This document shows, one piece after another, positions 43,263-53,285 of a stretch of 64,000 nucleotides of DNA. Under the pieces are notes generated by a model. That model had not been told where the DNA came from and ran no database searches. It saw only the letters and a list, made by a program, of their open reading frames with translations. The stretch spans positions 1-64,000 of the forward strand of contig NBIV01000289.1 of assembly GCA_003194525.1 (NCBI GenBank). Direction: 5' to 3'. Each line of letters begins with the position of its first letter. The first letter of the stretch is position 1. Source of the stretch: Gracilariopsis chorda. Taxonomy: Eukaryota; Rhodophyta; Florideophyceae; Gracilariales; Gracilariaceae. The position numbers and the translations under genes were made by a program.

Positions 43263-43630
43263 CGTCCATTACTAACCTGATCCCATGTTTGAGTAGGGAA
43301 AGTATAAGTCGTGAAGAAGTTTGGATAGAAGCGAAAAATCGTCCTTGTCGTTATAAAGATAGGTTTTTTGGCGCCAAGTTGTTGAATTTTGCGTCATGCT
43401 GTTAATTGGCCGGAAAAAGTGACGGCAGCAGACATTGGCAGACAGAGTTGTCTATGATTTGCTTCGTTTGGGATGTGGTTGCGATTTCGTGTGAGTCTAG
43501 CGGCTTGCGTATGCAAGGCTGCCGTCCATTGATTCGATGAAACTCAAACCAATATTGGGAACCATTCTGCTCAGTTTGGTTGAGATTTTTGGTTCAAATA
43601 GTTTTTTGATTTTATTGCAATCCCAGTTTT

Positions 43631-43662
43631 GTTGGCGGTGCGGCGGCTGGGGCACCAACGCC
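43631..43662. repeat. Candidate right terminal repeat of the Harbinger element
   Basis: Read inward on minus this is GGCGTTGGTGCCCCAGCC and on to CGCACCGCCAAC, flanked by TTA (43663-43665), the usual Harbinger target. The left counterpart at about 19700 (GGTGC, AGCC, GCAC, GCCA in the same order, next to TTTAAG) is diverged. Confidence 0.35.
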
Positions 43663-44298
43663 TTAATTTTAATTTTTTGATTCGCCCGGTGCGTTTGCTC
43701 TACAAATCAATGTGGCTGGCGAAACGGCACCATGAACTTGCAACGATTGAAGGGCCAAGAGTCTTGGCCCAAGACTACAGTATGGAAGTTCTAGGTACGC
43801 AGAAGAGATTTTATTTGGCTGCGGAATGGGTAGCGAGCGCTTATCGCAGAAACGGCCGACGAGCCACTGCCACTCCTTCTCTGTGCAGGAGCAGTCGGCC
43901 CGCCTTTCTTAACGATCGGCACTCGCTCCCGCACAGCTCAGCTCCGCTGCCCTGCTTTGGGCTTTCTCTTTGTTCATAATCAGTAGCCTCCTCTTACCTT
44001 GGCAGCGAAGCTCTTCGCTATGTGTTGTAACTTACAATTTGTAAGGTGTCACCCAGTACCGACAATTTCATTATCTTCAATATCAAAGCTCCAAAGTACC
44101 GATAGTCCTGAAACCAACTTGAGAAGAGCAAACGATTCAGAATTTTGTTCCTGAGCAGAATGCTCGGGCGAGTTTGTTCTACCTGTTTGGCGGCATATTC
44201 CATCCCCGAGATCAAATGTATTTTTGGCGACGAGCACGATGGATGTGCATATGTTCTTTCGTCGTTAACGAACGTGTTGATGAAACTGCAAACTCCTG
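43663..44298. other. Gene-free stretch
   Basis: No gene is supported. An open frame at 43629-43979 has no recognisable content. The 3' end of the CDCA7-like gene lies at its right edge. Confidence 0.4.
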
Positions 44299-45402
44299 TC
44301 ACCCATTGTGAGGAATATGCAGCTTCGTGCTTGGGAGGGTAAACATAGTGCTTATCACGTCGCCTTGTTCAGGAAGCGCTGAAGACACAGCCAAAGGCAA
44401 ATGAGAAAGTTCCGAAATCCCAGGTAGGTTGTATACATTGGTTCTTTCAAATGCTCTGGCGTTCTTATTCGCCTCATGCCAGCGTCGGAGGTGCATCTCA
44501 CGTTCCATTCTACGCTTTTGTAGCATCAGGTGTCTTTTGCGATTCGTCTTCGCATATATTTTACATTGAGCCGACGAGGGGCAACTATTCCGGCAGTGAG
44601 GACATGTCCAAACACCGTCTGGAAGGGTATCGATTACTCCTTCGTGAACTTGTTTGATGATACTCCTGTTCTTCACAGCGCTGTCCCACTGAGCCATCAT
44701 CCCATGTTTGTGAAAACATTTTTGACATACTGCCTTCCGGCAAACTGATGTTACCACATTCGAACAGGGAATAAGAAGAACTTGTTCACTTGATCGGACG
44801 CATATATGACAGAACTTCGACGGTTGGGTTATTTTCTTCTGTCGCTTCCGCGATACGCGACGCACAGAGCTTGGTTTTCTCTTCGTCCCATTCGGATGTT
44901 TTGTGTCCTTCCGGGCAATGTTGTGTCCACAGATGTCTGAAATGGTCCCGGAACGCCTCTTGCTGTACATACTACTTTCTTTGCTAGCTGCCATATGTGT
45001 TGCAGACTGGAGGACAGACGCCGCCTCATTGACAGGTGAAGATTTAGGGCTCATGCAGACGGAGATTTCAGCACACTTTTCAGCTATCGGTGATTCAAAG
45101 CAGGATAAGAAGTCGATTGGAGCCATACCCAATGCTGAATGTAGTGCTGGGAGTGGAGGCGCGATCGGTTTCAAAAGACAGTTCTCATCTGTGCTCTCTT
45201 CAATATTCTCGAGAAAGGGAAGCGTCATTGACGAATGCGCAGTTGATGATCCAGAAGGCCCTATGCTCTGGTCGATGGATTCCACCACACTTGACAACTC
45301 ATGTGTTGCATCCATGGGTGCAGTCGACGTCTCAATGAACCCAAAGGATCCATTATCGAGCGTGCCCAGATGTTCAAAATAGAGATCTGCTTCTCCGCAC
45401 AT
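44299..45402 (-). CDS. CDCA7-like zinc-finger protein (zf-4CXXC_R1 type), long
   Basis: This is a single-exon protein of 367 residues. The first 180 are acidic and Ser-rich. A basic stretch (RRVSRKRQKK) that may be a nuclear signal precedes the Cys module at about residues 195-285: KFCHICVRSSEQVLLIPC, VCRKAVCQKCFHKHG, then an inserted loop of about 25 residues, and VWTCPHCRNSCPSSAQCK. A very basic helix follows (NRKRHLMLQKRRMEREMHLR). The end of the module (CPHCRNSCPSSAQC) corresponds closely to CVHCRHVCPKVAHC of the protein at 13679-14218, so the two are related. The probable role is chromatin or DNA binding in the nucleus. Partners are unknown. Confidence 0.7.
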   Translation of the reverse strand: MCGEADLYFEHLGTLDNGSFGFIETSTAPMDATHELSSVVESIDQSIGPSGSSTAHSSMTLPFLENIEESTDENCLLKPIAPPLPALHSALGMAPIDFLSCFESPIAEKCAEISVCMSPKSSPVNEAASVLQSATHMAASKESSMYSKRRSGTISDICGHNIARKDTKHPNGTKRKPSSVRRVSRKRQKKITQPSKFCHICVRSSEQVLLIPCSNVVTSVCRKAVCQKCFHKHGMMAQWDSAVKNRSIIKQVHEGVIDTLPDGVWTCPHCRNSCPSSAQCKIYAKTNRKRHLMLQKRRMEREMHLRRWHEANKNARAFERTNVYNLPGISELSHLPLAVSSALPEQGDVISTMFTLPSTKLHIPHNG

Positions 45403-46370
45403 AAGTGGTCAATACGGGACTTTCAGGCATAAACAAGGCAGCGTTTCGGAGATGCAAGGCACTTTGTGCGTTGTCGTATATCAATGTCCGAGCGAGAAAA
45501 AGCTCGGACAGTCTCGCTACCTCGAGACACACAAGAACATATATTGGGGTCAGCAGCGTTAAAGTACTCTTGTTTGTTTTTAGAGAAGAGGCGGTGGATT
45601 TCAGGTGCAAACCCCTCGCAGATATGACGGAACTCTTGACGCTAACGTCTTTCCTTTCTATACTCTTCATGCATGTTAAAGAGATTGCGAGTGTTGCAAC
45701 TCGTCTTGCGGCTATGTGGCTTACGGGCCAATTCGAACAATTATGTGTCCGTCCACAGACCTCGAGCGCACACAAGCGCACACAAATGTCAGAGATGGCC
45801 GCGCACGTGTGCAGAGCAGGAACAAATAAGACTGGCTCACCATCCAAGGTCGACTCGGGATGACAGTTTCTCGCGTTTTTGTGTTGCTGCAAAAACAGGG
45901 CCTGAGGGCTATTGTACACATCGATGTCAGGATTATTTCGCGAGTGCTGAAAGGTTTCCGGGAAGTACAACCATTCCAGTAGATTTGTAGCCCTTAACCT
46001 TGCGTCATCTTATCGGGTGTTGCACATGGAAAGAGATGGCAGGATTTGCTTCTAGAATTTCGGGGCGGCTTGTAGGTACCTACAAGGTGCAGAGGACAAC
46101 AAAAAAGGGCGGATCGATCAGCTACGGAGCGATTACGAAAGGTAAAGGGCTACAACGTACAATGATTTGGAGTGGCCCAAGCCTCTACAAAACCAGTGCA
46201 TGACAACACTCAGTGCAGCCGCACTTGAACAAATGATAGGATCTAGAAACAATCTAAACCAGGATAAGATAGCTAACAAGGAATGGGCACTGACAACTCG
46301 GATGAAGGCCTGACAGAATTCGCATATCATCGAATTATTCCCGTTTTACTGTTCCGCAAGAGGTGTTCTC
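45403..46370. other. Gene-free stretch
   Basis: This lies upstream of the CDCA7-like gene and downstream of eIF3c. Frames on both strands (45374-45970 minus, 45405-45863 plus) cross the start of the CDCA7-like gene and have no recognisable content. Confidence 0.4.
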
Positions 46371-49169
46371 CTAATAAGCTCGGGCCTTCGCTGCAACGTC
46401 ATGACCATCTCGCTGACGCATTGAGTTGAATCCAGATTTACCTCTCTTTCCCCCACGCCCTCCTTGCTTCCAGTCACTCTTTCCACGTTCGTCATCCTTA
46501 CGATCGTTTCTTTCAATACCGCCATTCTTTGCGTCCATTAGTTTTTCATTGTTCTCTGTCATGTTCGCCACCTTTGAAGCAAGCTGGAGTGCGAGTGATT
46601 GCAAACGACTCGGTTCTGTTCGTCTCATAACGATACTAGCTGTTGGTTGATCCCAGCTTGCCCTCATCTCCATGTTTATAATCATTTTGGAAAGCACAGA
46701 GTGCACCCTTGCAGGGGTGAGACCAAACAGCTCAGATAGCTGCGACGTTGACATGGAGTCGAAGTAAGACGAGTAACTCAGTGAGAAAGTTCGCAAAGCC
46801 TCGACCTTCAGCAGCTCTTTCAACTTTTCTTGTGTCTCCGCTCGAGTCGTAGCTGTCAATGCCTTCCATGACCTTATCCCACATATGTAGTTGTACGCAC
46901 CGTTCCAATCACCGCGCATGAGACATCGCGTTGCTGCCATCACGTAATCCCTTGTGTTCTCAGGTGGCCCTGGGAAAGCTTGTTTCATCGAATTTCGCAA
47001 GAAGTACTGGAAGGACTTGGACACTGCCCAGCGTCTGACATCACCTCGAGCCTTGCTGAGAGCCATGGCCGGAACTTCCAGCAACATCGCGGATGTGAGA
47101 TGCGCAGTTTCAATGAAATCCAGGTTAATGTGCATGTGGTATGGAATCTGTCGCCGAGCTTCTGCTTTCTCTTGTTCTGGTGTCTTCTCATATCCGCGTT
47201 GTTGGGTGATACCCTGAGCAAGCAACTCCTTCATTCTGGAGAGACCACCACCGCCCCCGCCATAGCTCGGAGAACACAATTCCTGCAAACATGCATGTGC
47301 TTCCCATGGCTTACCAGTTCTAAACGCACACAAGCCAAGCTGAGTCATCGCACGATTAAACATAACTTGTAAGGGAATATCCGAATCGGGAATTGTCTCT
47401 TGAAGATGCGACATTAGCAACATATCACGAGCTGCATAGAATCGATTCTCTAAAGCATGGTTATATATGTGGGCAAGCATAACCATGGACTTCGCGTGAT
47501 CGTCCCCATAACGGTACACAAGAACGGCCAGCTCAGTCATGCTTCTGTCAGAGTTCTTTCGCCCAGACAGTTCCTCAACTCTGTTATTTAGCTCTTCCGT
47601 CTTGTAGTACATATGCATGACTCGGCGTGCAGCAACACGAGCCGCACGTGACCGAAGGGCATTTAAGCGCACATCATCCGGGGTTTTCTTAGATTCCTCT
47701 CTTTCCGCAGCGTTTTCAAAGTATGACTGCACCTCTGAGGCAAGATCCAGCAAGACAACTTCGTCCTTGAGCCTTTCGACATACTCAGGGGCATAAGCAT
47801 CAGTGTGCTGCCATGCTCTGAACAGTTCGTCATCGAATCGTTCGAAGTTCGAAACAACATCTCCGCGAACGATGATCTGACCTTCCGCATCAATTTCGGT
47901 CTTCTTCACTTGTTCCTCTGCAACAGCTGGAACTGCAGTGCCGACCAGAGTTTCTCCGGTTGGATCAACAATTTCTCCTGTCCCAGTGCCTTTTAGTATG
48001 ATGCTTGGATCTTCTCCACGAACGTCAGCTTCATCTGAGAAGCGGATGCCAGGAAACTGTTCACGCGCCAAAGAAATAACCTTTCTTGCGTCATTGACAG
48101 CAGACCTCCACAAATCAGCTGGCATAAATAGTTTTGCAACGGGTATGCCATCAAACTTTGCAGAGATAAGGTGAAGCATGAGTTCAATATGCTGCCTGGG
48201 ACTTTTTGCACAAAGCACAAGTGACTCGATGAGAGAAATTTGTTCCATGCGATTTGTTCCCTTTCTCCCTCGAGCTTGCAGGATTTCCATCATTTTCTTG
48301 TCAACGGCCTCTTCACTCATTTCTTCAGGTTTGAATATTTCTCCAGCAACGGACTTTGAGTGAGAAACTGTAATAAACCCTTCGTCGTCCTCATCGTCAG
48401 CCTCCGCACCTGCATCAATTTCTTTCGAGGCAACCTTCTTTTCTTTTCGAATTTTCGATGCTGCAGTCTTAGTTTCGTCCTTGTCCTTCTTCAACCATCT
48501 CCGAAAGGCGCCTCCTCCTCCACCGGCATCAGAATCGGAGGACGTCGTAGAATCAGTGTCCGAATCATACTCAGAATCTGTAACATCTTCTTTCTGCAAT
48601 TCATCTTCCTCATCAGAATCATCAGAATCGCGCATGTCGTATAGTGAGGGAGCACCTGTTGCTCTAAGCTGGTCGATTTCCTTCTTGTACAGTCTGTTGT
48701 TCTTGGGGACCTTCAGATTCATGCGGTTCAGACTCTTCGCGTTGGTCTTGCTGAGTTTGGGCTTGTTTTTGACGGTTTCGGAAACAAAGTCCTCGATCGT
48801 AATAACAGCACGAACATAGAGCTCGGGTACAGGAGGTTTCCTGCCACTGACCATATCAGTCTTCATGATCTTCTTCAATACTTCATTCAGTTGATCGAAA
48901 TCTTCTTGTAGCTTTGAGACGTCCATATTCTTGATATGACTTTTGATGTTGTTTGTGGTAGCTACTAATACGTCGTGGCGACGATCCTTCTCAGACTTAC
49001 TGACGCGTTTTTCATCTTCGTCGTCTGAGTCGCTGAGCATGAATCGGGATTTTCCGACACCCCCAACTGTAGTACGTGCTTTAGCGAGTCCAGTATCCTC
49101 CTCAGATGAGGAGCTCTCCGACTCGGTGGACGAGTCGAAGTCGTCTTCATTACGAAAGAAACGAGACAT
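46371..49169 (-). CDS. EIF3C: Translation initiation factor eIF3 subunit c
   Basis: This is a single-exon protein of 932 residues, close to the usual length (about 900). It is a core subunit of the eIF3 complex that binds the 40S subunit and links to eIF1 and eIF5 through its N-terminus. The start MSRFFRNEDDFDSSTESESS with its acidic Ser-rich stretch is the family signature. FDQLNEVLKKIMKTDM, VPELYVRAVITIEDFV, HIYNHALENRFYAARDMLLMSHLQ and YHMHINLDFIETAHLTSAML follow. The PCI/winged-helix part lies near residues 690-860 (ARGDVRRWAVSKSFQYFLRN, LSELFGLTPARVHSVLSKMI). The C-terminus is Gly/Arg/Lys-rich. It is transcribed from the 49.2-kb interval. Confidence 0.97.
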   Translation of the reverse strand: MSRFFRNEDDFDSSTESESSSSEEDTGLAKARTTVGGVGKSRFMLSDSDDEDEKRVSKSEKDRRHDVLVATTNNIKSHIKNMDVSKLQEDFDQLNEVLKKIMKTDMVSGRKPPVPELYVRAVITIEDFVSETVKNKPKLSKTNAKSLNRMNLKVPKNNRLYKKEIDQLRATGAPSLYDMRDSDDSDEEDELQKEDVTDSEYDSDTDSTTSSDSDAGGGGGAFRRWLKKDKDETKTAASKIRKEKKVASKEIDAGAEADDEDDEGFITVSHSKSVAGEIFKPEEMSEEAVDKKMMEILQARGRKGTNRMEQISLIESLVLCAKSPRQHIELMLHLISAKFDGIPVAKLFMPADLWRSAVNDARKVISLAREQFPGIRFSDEADVRGEDPSIILKGTGTGEIVDPTGETLVGTAVPAVAEEQVKKTEIDAEGQIIVRGDVVSNFERFDDELFRAWQHTDAYAPEYVERLKDEVVLLDLASEVQSYFENAAEREESKKTPDDVRLNALRSRAARVAARRVMHMYYKTEELNNRVEELSGRKNSDRSMTELAVLVYRYGDDHAKSMVMLAHIYNHALENRFYAARDMLLMSHLQETIPDSDIPLQVMFNRAMTQLGLCAFRTGKPWEAHACLQELCSPSYGGGGGGLSRMKELLAQGITQQRGYEKTPEQEKAEARRQIPYHMHINLDFIETAHLTSAMLLEVPAMALSKARGDVRRWAVSKSFQYFLRNSMKQAFPGPPENTRDYVMAATRCLMRGDWNGAYNYICGIRSWKALTATTRAETQEKLKELLKVEALRTFSLSYSSYFDSMSTSQLSELFGLTPARVHSVLSKMIINMEMRASWDQPTASIVMRRTEPSRLQSLALQLASKVANMTENNEKLMDAKNGGIERNDRKDDERGKSDWKQGGRGGKRGKSGFNSMRQRDGHDVAAKARAY

Positions 49170-49881
49170 ACTTGGATTTGCTCAGTAAATGCGAGATGAG
49201 GATTGTTAGGGGCTGCTGCGGTCAGAAGTCACAGAAGAAGTAATAGCTGAGCAGAAACGGCTTCCTGGGGTGAATTAGATTGAGAACATGAACGTTGGAC
49301 AATGACCGCTCTTCGTCGTCGTCCTCCGCTTAACCTTCGCCTCCAACGCCGTCCGCCTTTGCAGTGCAAAGTTTGCACCGTGTCATCGTCCAGCATCCAG
49401 AAAGTCTTAATTTTCCTTTTTTTTACAATATGCTTTTTATTATCTTTGACATGGTTCCGCAAAAACAAAGGGTTTCGCTGTTCTCTACTGTGTTCTACAG
49501 ATGCATCCCTTGAGATTTACCAACAATGGAAGATTCTTGATGCAACGAAATCAATAGACCACCGTCTTGTTGATCCCCTTTTCCCGTGAGATGGTTTGCG
49601 ATTCTTATTACGTTCTGGATATAAGAGTAACAGGGTTAAATGGTTAATGGTTAACGCTTCACCGTGTTTTATGACTGAACAATCATATCCTTACAAATGG
49701 ACCCGTGCAGCTTATTTCCAGTGTACAAGCACGTTGTTTGGTCTTGGAGATCAAATGAAACCAATAGATTGTTGTTACATCGTATGCTCAGTTTATCGAA
49801 TCACAAGGACAGCCTGCAAGTACAGCGGAAAGTACTACAAAGTAGCTTTCGGCGTGGACGTGGCAAAGGTCCAGCTACTAT
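49170..49881. promoter_or_regulatory. Upstream region of eIF3c
   Basis: This 712-bp interval between the eIF3c start and the 3' end of the coiled-coil gene (both minus) should contain the eIF3c promoter. Plus-strand frames (49302-49589, 49596-49991) have no support. Confidence 0.35.
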
Positions 49882-51498
49882 CTAGCTCTTGGCAGAGACA
49901 GGTCCATCCCATTCAAAGAGCGTCTCGTTCTTGCGGATGGCCACGTCCTCAAACTCACCGTCTTCAGAGCGAAATTTTAAACTGCGGATAGTTTCCCCAA
50001 CTTCTTCTTCGCCAAAATCTGCGGAGGGGATAGCGAAAGTACCACTTCGCTCAGCTGTCTTGCGCAGTTCCATTGCCAGTCTTTCGATTTCAGCTTGTTT
50101 CTCTAGAACGACATCTGTTAGAGCTTTGGTATCCTTCTGTAGCTCCGACATTGCCTGCTCAAACGCCTTCATCAACTCTTCATGCCTCATACGTACCCGA
50201 CGAGGTGTCTTGGGATGCAACTTTAGGCCTCCTGAAAGACTTCTGAAAGCATTACTTGCGGACCATGACTTATTATTGTCCTCTTGAATGTCTACGGTCC
50301 GCGAAAACACAGGGCCTTTTGTCAGGTTAGAGAGTATTCCAAAGATTGAGCGAGGCGATCTTCTTAAATTGTCTTCCCCGCTTGCAGTACCTGAAAAGTT
50401 TGACTGCTCTTTCTGGCTTTGTGCGGGAACCGGATAACGATGACTGTCTTCACTCGTTCTGTTCTTCTCGCGTTGTTCTGCTTCTTCAGTACTTGCGAAT
50501 GTCAGCGGAGCACATTCACCTTTGTCAGATGGGAATCCAGGGTCACTCGGTAAGTTCTGCTCATTTTCCTTGCCAGCTGGTTCTGTTCCATCGCGCTCTA
50601 GCTGCTTTGAAGACGAACTTTCCTTGCGTGGTTTCTGGTTCGCGTAAGATTCGTACTGAGGCTGGAGTTTTCGGGTTAATGATCTCGCTACGAGGCCAAG
50701 AATACCACCACTCTGTTGTGCAGATCGATGTGTCTGATGTTCAGGCTCACCAGTTTCCTCGTATTCTACAAGGTTCTTGAAGAGTTGTTCATGTAAGGTC
50801 CGAAGTTCTTTGATTCGAGAAGCCCATATTTCGGAGGTTGCCCCAGTCTCATGCAGGCGATCCTCATACTCCACACATCTTTGTTCCGCATTCTTTGCTT
50901 CTTGAGCCTGGTGCACAAATCTCCGATGCACAATGCAGATCTTTTGTCGTAGACCAGCGATAGTCGCCCTGAAAAGCACCCGCTCCCGCTCATGCGATTC
51001 TTGGACTTCTTCCAAAGCCTTGTTCCGGAGCTTCAGGAATCTAAGTTGCCGTTGGAGACGCTCATTCTCCTCTTGAAGTGCACAGTGGGAAACTTTGAGG
51101 TCCTGAAGAGATTTGGAACTGAGCATTATGAGATTCTCAAGTTCTTCGATCCTTTCCTCAGCCGCTTGAGATTGACTAGGTATCGTAGCTTCGAAAGGTA
51201 CTTCAGCTGGGACATTTGATGAACTCTTTGGACCAGACTTCGGGTTCGTCGCGCTTTCATTCTCATGTGCAGTGAAAGAATGTATCTGTGAGAGTATATT
51301 TCTTAGCTCATTTCTCAGTACCTTCAAAGGAACCTGTGCAGCAAATTCTTGATCACGCTCGTTCTGCATACCTGATTGATACTCTTGAAAGAAATCAGGC
51401 CTATGTATGTTCAGGTATCCTACAAGTTCGTCAAAAATCTCGTTTAGAATCGGTTTCAGAGCGGCTGTATTGTCATTTGTTTCAACCTGAGTCGACAT
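49882..51498 (-). CDS. Coiled-coil protein of unknown function
   Basis: This is a single exon. The start at 51498 (MSTQVETN) is preferred, giving about 538 residues; the open frame reaches 51525. The N-terminal 45 residues (LKPILNEIFDELVGYLNIHRPDF) look like a short helical dimerisation element. A long coiled coil spans about residues 115-265 (AAEERIEELENLIMLSSKSLQDLK, CALQEENERLQRQLRFLKLRNKALE). A disordered Ser/Glu/Lys region follows to about 440, then a second short coiled coil (RHEELMKAFEQAMSELQKDT, KQAEIERLAMELRKT). The C-terminus is acidic. The layout suggests a scaffold or cytoskeletal protein. I recognise no family. Confidence 0.7.
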   Translation of the reverse strand: MSTQVETNDNTAALKPILNEIFDELVGYLNIHRPDFFQEYQSGMQNERDQEFAAQVPLKVLRNELRNILSQIHSFTAHENESATNPKSGPKSSSNVPAEVPFEATIPSQSQAAEERIEELENLIMLSSKSLQDLKVSHCALQEENERLQRQLRFLKLRNKALEEVQESHERERVLFRATIAGLRQKICIVHRRFVHQAQEAKNAEQRCVEYEDRLHETGATSEIWASRIKELRTLHEQLFKNLVEYEETGEPEHQTHRSAQQSGGILGLVARSLTRKLQPQYESYANQKPRKESSSSKQLERDGTEPAGKENEQNLPSDPGFPSDKGECAPLTFASTEEAEQREKNRTSEDSHRYPVPAQSQKEQSNFSGTASGEDNLRRSPRSIFGILSNLTKGPVFSRTVDIQEDNNKSWSASNAFRSLSGGLKLHPKTPRRVRMRHEELMKAFEQAMSELQKDTKALTDVVLEKQAEIERLAMELRKTAERSGTFAIPSADFGEEEVGETIRSLKFRSEDGEFEDVAIRKNETLFEWDGPVSAKS

Positions 51499-51525
51499 CT
51501 TCCAGGGTTTCAAAGCGTGCTGCAC

Positions 51526-53285
51526 TCGTCACTTATCAACGCAATGCTTAACGACACTCAACGCAATGTTGTTATATTTCTCCGCTATTCACGGGTACGT
51601 TGCAACGCGGTATGGAAGAGTTCTGAGATTCTTTGTCAATTCGAGGAATCGATTGACTTGCCGTTCAGTTAGAATACGCCTGGTATGGTTCGCATGCGAT
51701 GTAATATCAGGAGGAGAAATAACTAGTGAGATAGAATACCAGTCTCAGCTGCTTGGACCAGAACTTTTTGGATGTCGGCAGAGAACAGAACCGCAATCAT
51801 ACGCTTCTGTTTCTATCAGACGGGATGACGGACGTGTGAAAAAAATGGAGTAACATGTATGAACTCAGCAGAGAGGTATTACGTATCAAAGTCACGACTC
51901 TCAGATTCTTTGATGCACCCGTAATTTTTCTATGATAACCAGTTTTTGCATGGGAACACCTCTCCCCTATCACCAATCTTGAAGTAGAAAATGTTCCTCA
52001 GCCATGACATGCGGTCCAGGAGCAGTTGATGTTTGCTTCTTCCTGCCGTTTTGCGTTTGCTTCGTCCAGCCGTTTCGTGTCCGCTTCTTCCAACCGTTTC
52101 ATGTTTGCTTCTTTGTGTTTTCTTCTGCCATACACCACTTTCCGGGAAAACTACGTTCGTATTTGATGTTCAATAGTTCAAGTTCTTGTTGGAGAAGCTG
52201 AAGTGGTAGGTTACTGGTGTCACTTCCCTACTGTTCCTGCTAGCATACAAGTACCAAACCTGTTCAGAGGAGGCCAATGGGGTAAATCCAAGACAGAAAA
52301 TGATGGTTGACAGCTCTAAAAGGATGCTCTCACAGCATCTCTAAAGAACAAACCATCCTAGAACGTAAGCGATATGCTCTCTCTTCTGGTGAAAGAGTTA
52401 CCCACACCCAAACCAGAACCAGCGTACAGGTATTGATATGGCTCCAATAGTTGATGAATCTTTATGTCGAGCGGCTGGAAATGGGATTCATTCTGAAATC
52501 TACGAGGCCCCTACGTGCCGGAGCATGTTAATTGTTTGTCTCCGTAGATTATTGCAGGGTTGATAACGGTAATCCCAACCAGCAAACATTTGACCATCTT
52601 GCCAGGTCCCGTACTCGAAGCAGAATGACATTGAAAATCTGACCAGGCCATCAGTGATGACAGAGCAACGAAAAAGTATAGCAACTTCGAACAACGTCTT
52701 CTTCGCTCAAATGATGTTAACGCGCTGGGCTTTGCATAGTATGCCCATTATCTCTTATGAAGCTCTATGCAAGGCACTGCAGACGTATCACCTTCAGACT
52801 CCCAAACGGGGAGATCACGGGCTTCGTATTATCAGTTGGTTCTTTCAAAATGCACCATGGTTCAGACAAACAATACTTCTCGCTCCAACCTAACTCACAT
52901 TCCGGTGGCAGAAGCGCACAGCGAAGTAAACATCGCAAGAAAAGTATAAGAGGGTTTCTAAGCTGTTGCCCCTCATTCCGAGTTGCGATGGAAGGTCTCT
53001 TAGTGCTAGACTACTAATTGGAGGAGGGGTCACACGAGAAGCGCCAGCGGTCCCACCTAGGGTACAATGAAGAAATCCATTCGTTGCAGTACGCAAACCT
53101 TCCTGGTATTGAGAACCAGAAGAACGAGTAGCAAGCAATGGATTCGCAGCTATGCTTGCCTCGGGAATTTAGCCTTCAAGGGAGAGATAAGCCCACAAAG
53201 TTGAAACGCCGAAATAGGAAGTAGCCCTCCCCCTTTTATAACACCGGACCAATCAGCCAAACAAGGCCTACATTCGTGTCTTTGT
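51526..53285. other. Gene-poor stretch with a coding-like repeat
   Basis: No full gene is supported. On the minus strand at about 52010-52190 short protein-like pieces (QLLQQELELLNIKYE; KRLEEADTKRLDEANAKRQE) in two frames suggest a decayed coiled-coil gene, built partly from the 24-bp repeat listed separately. The rest shows nothing I recognise. Confidence 0.35.
52032..52115. repeat. 24-bp tandem repeat, about 3.5 units
   Basis: Units start at 52032, 52056, 52080 and 52104, with core TTTGCTTCTTCCAGCCGTTT and few changes. On the minus strand one frame gives an 8-residue repeat (A-x-x-K-R-x-E-E/D), a coiled-coil-like pattern. Confidence 0.85.

Larger units (their letters stand above)
19690..43662 (+). 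mobile_element. PIF/Harbinger-like DNA transposon, split by Ty3-A
   Basis: Once Ty3-A (21123-42101) is set aside the element is about 3 kb. It has two convergent genes, a DDE transposase (plus) and a Myb/NAM-like accessory protein (minus), whose stop codons are 2 bp apart at 42181 and 42184. This two-gene convergent layout is standard for Harbinger. A candidate right terminal repeat lies at about 43631-43662 (GGCGTTGGTGCC read inward on minus) next to TTA. A weaker counterpart lies at about 19690 next to TAA. The ends are inferred and the left one is poor. Confidence 0.6.

Noticed and set aside
45374-45970. 198-residue minus frame overlapping the start of the CDCA7-like gene
   Set aside because: No domain, no plausible splice link to the zinc-finger gene, and an opposing frame of similar length covers the same DNA.
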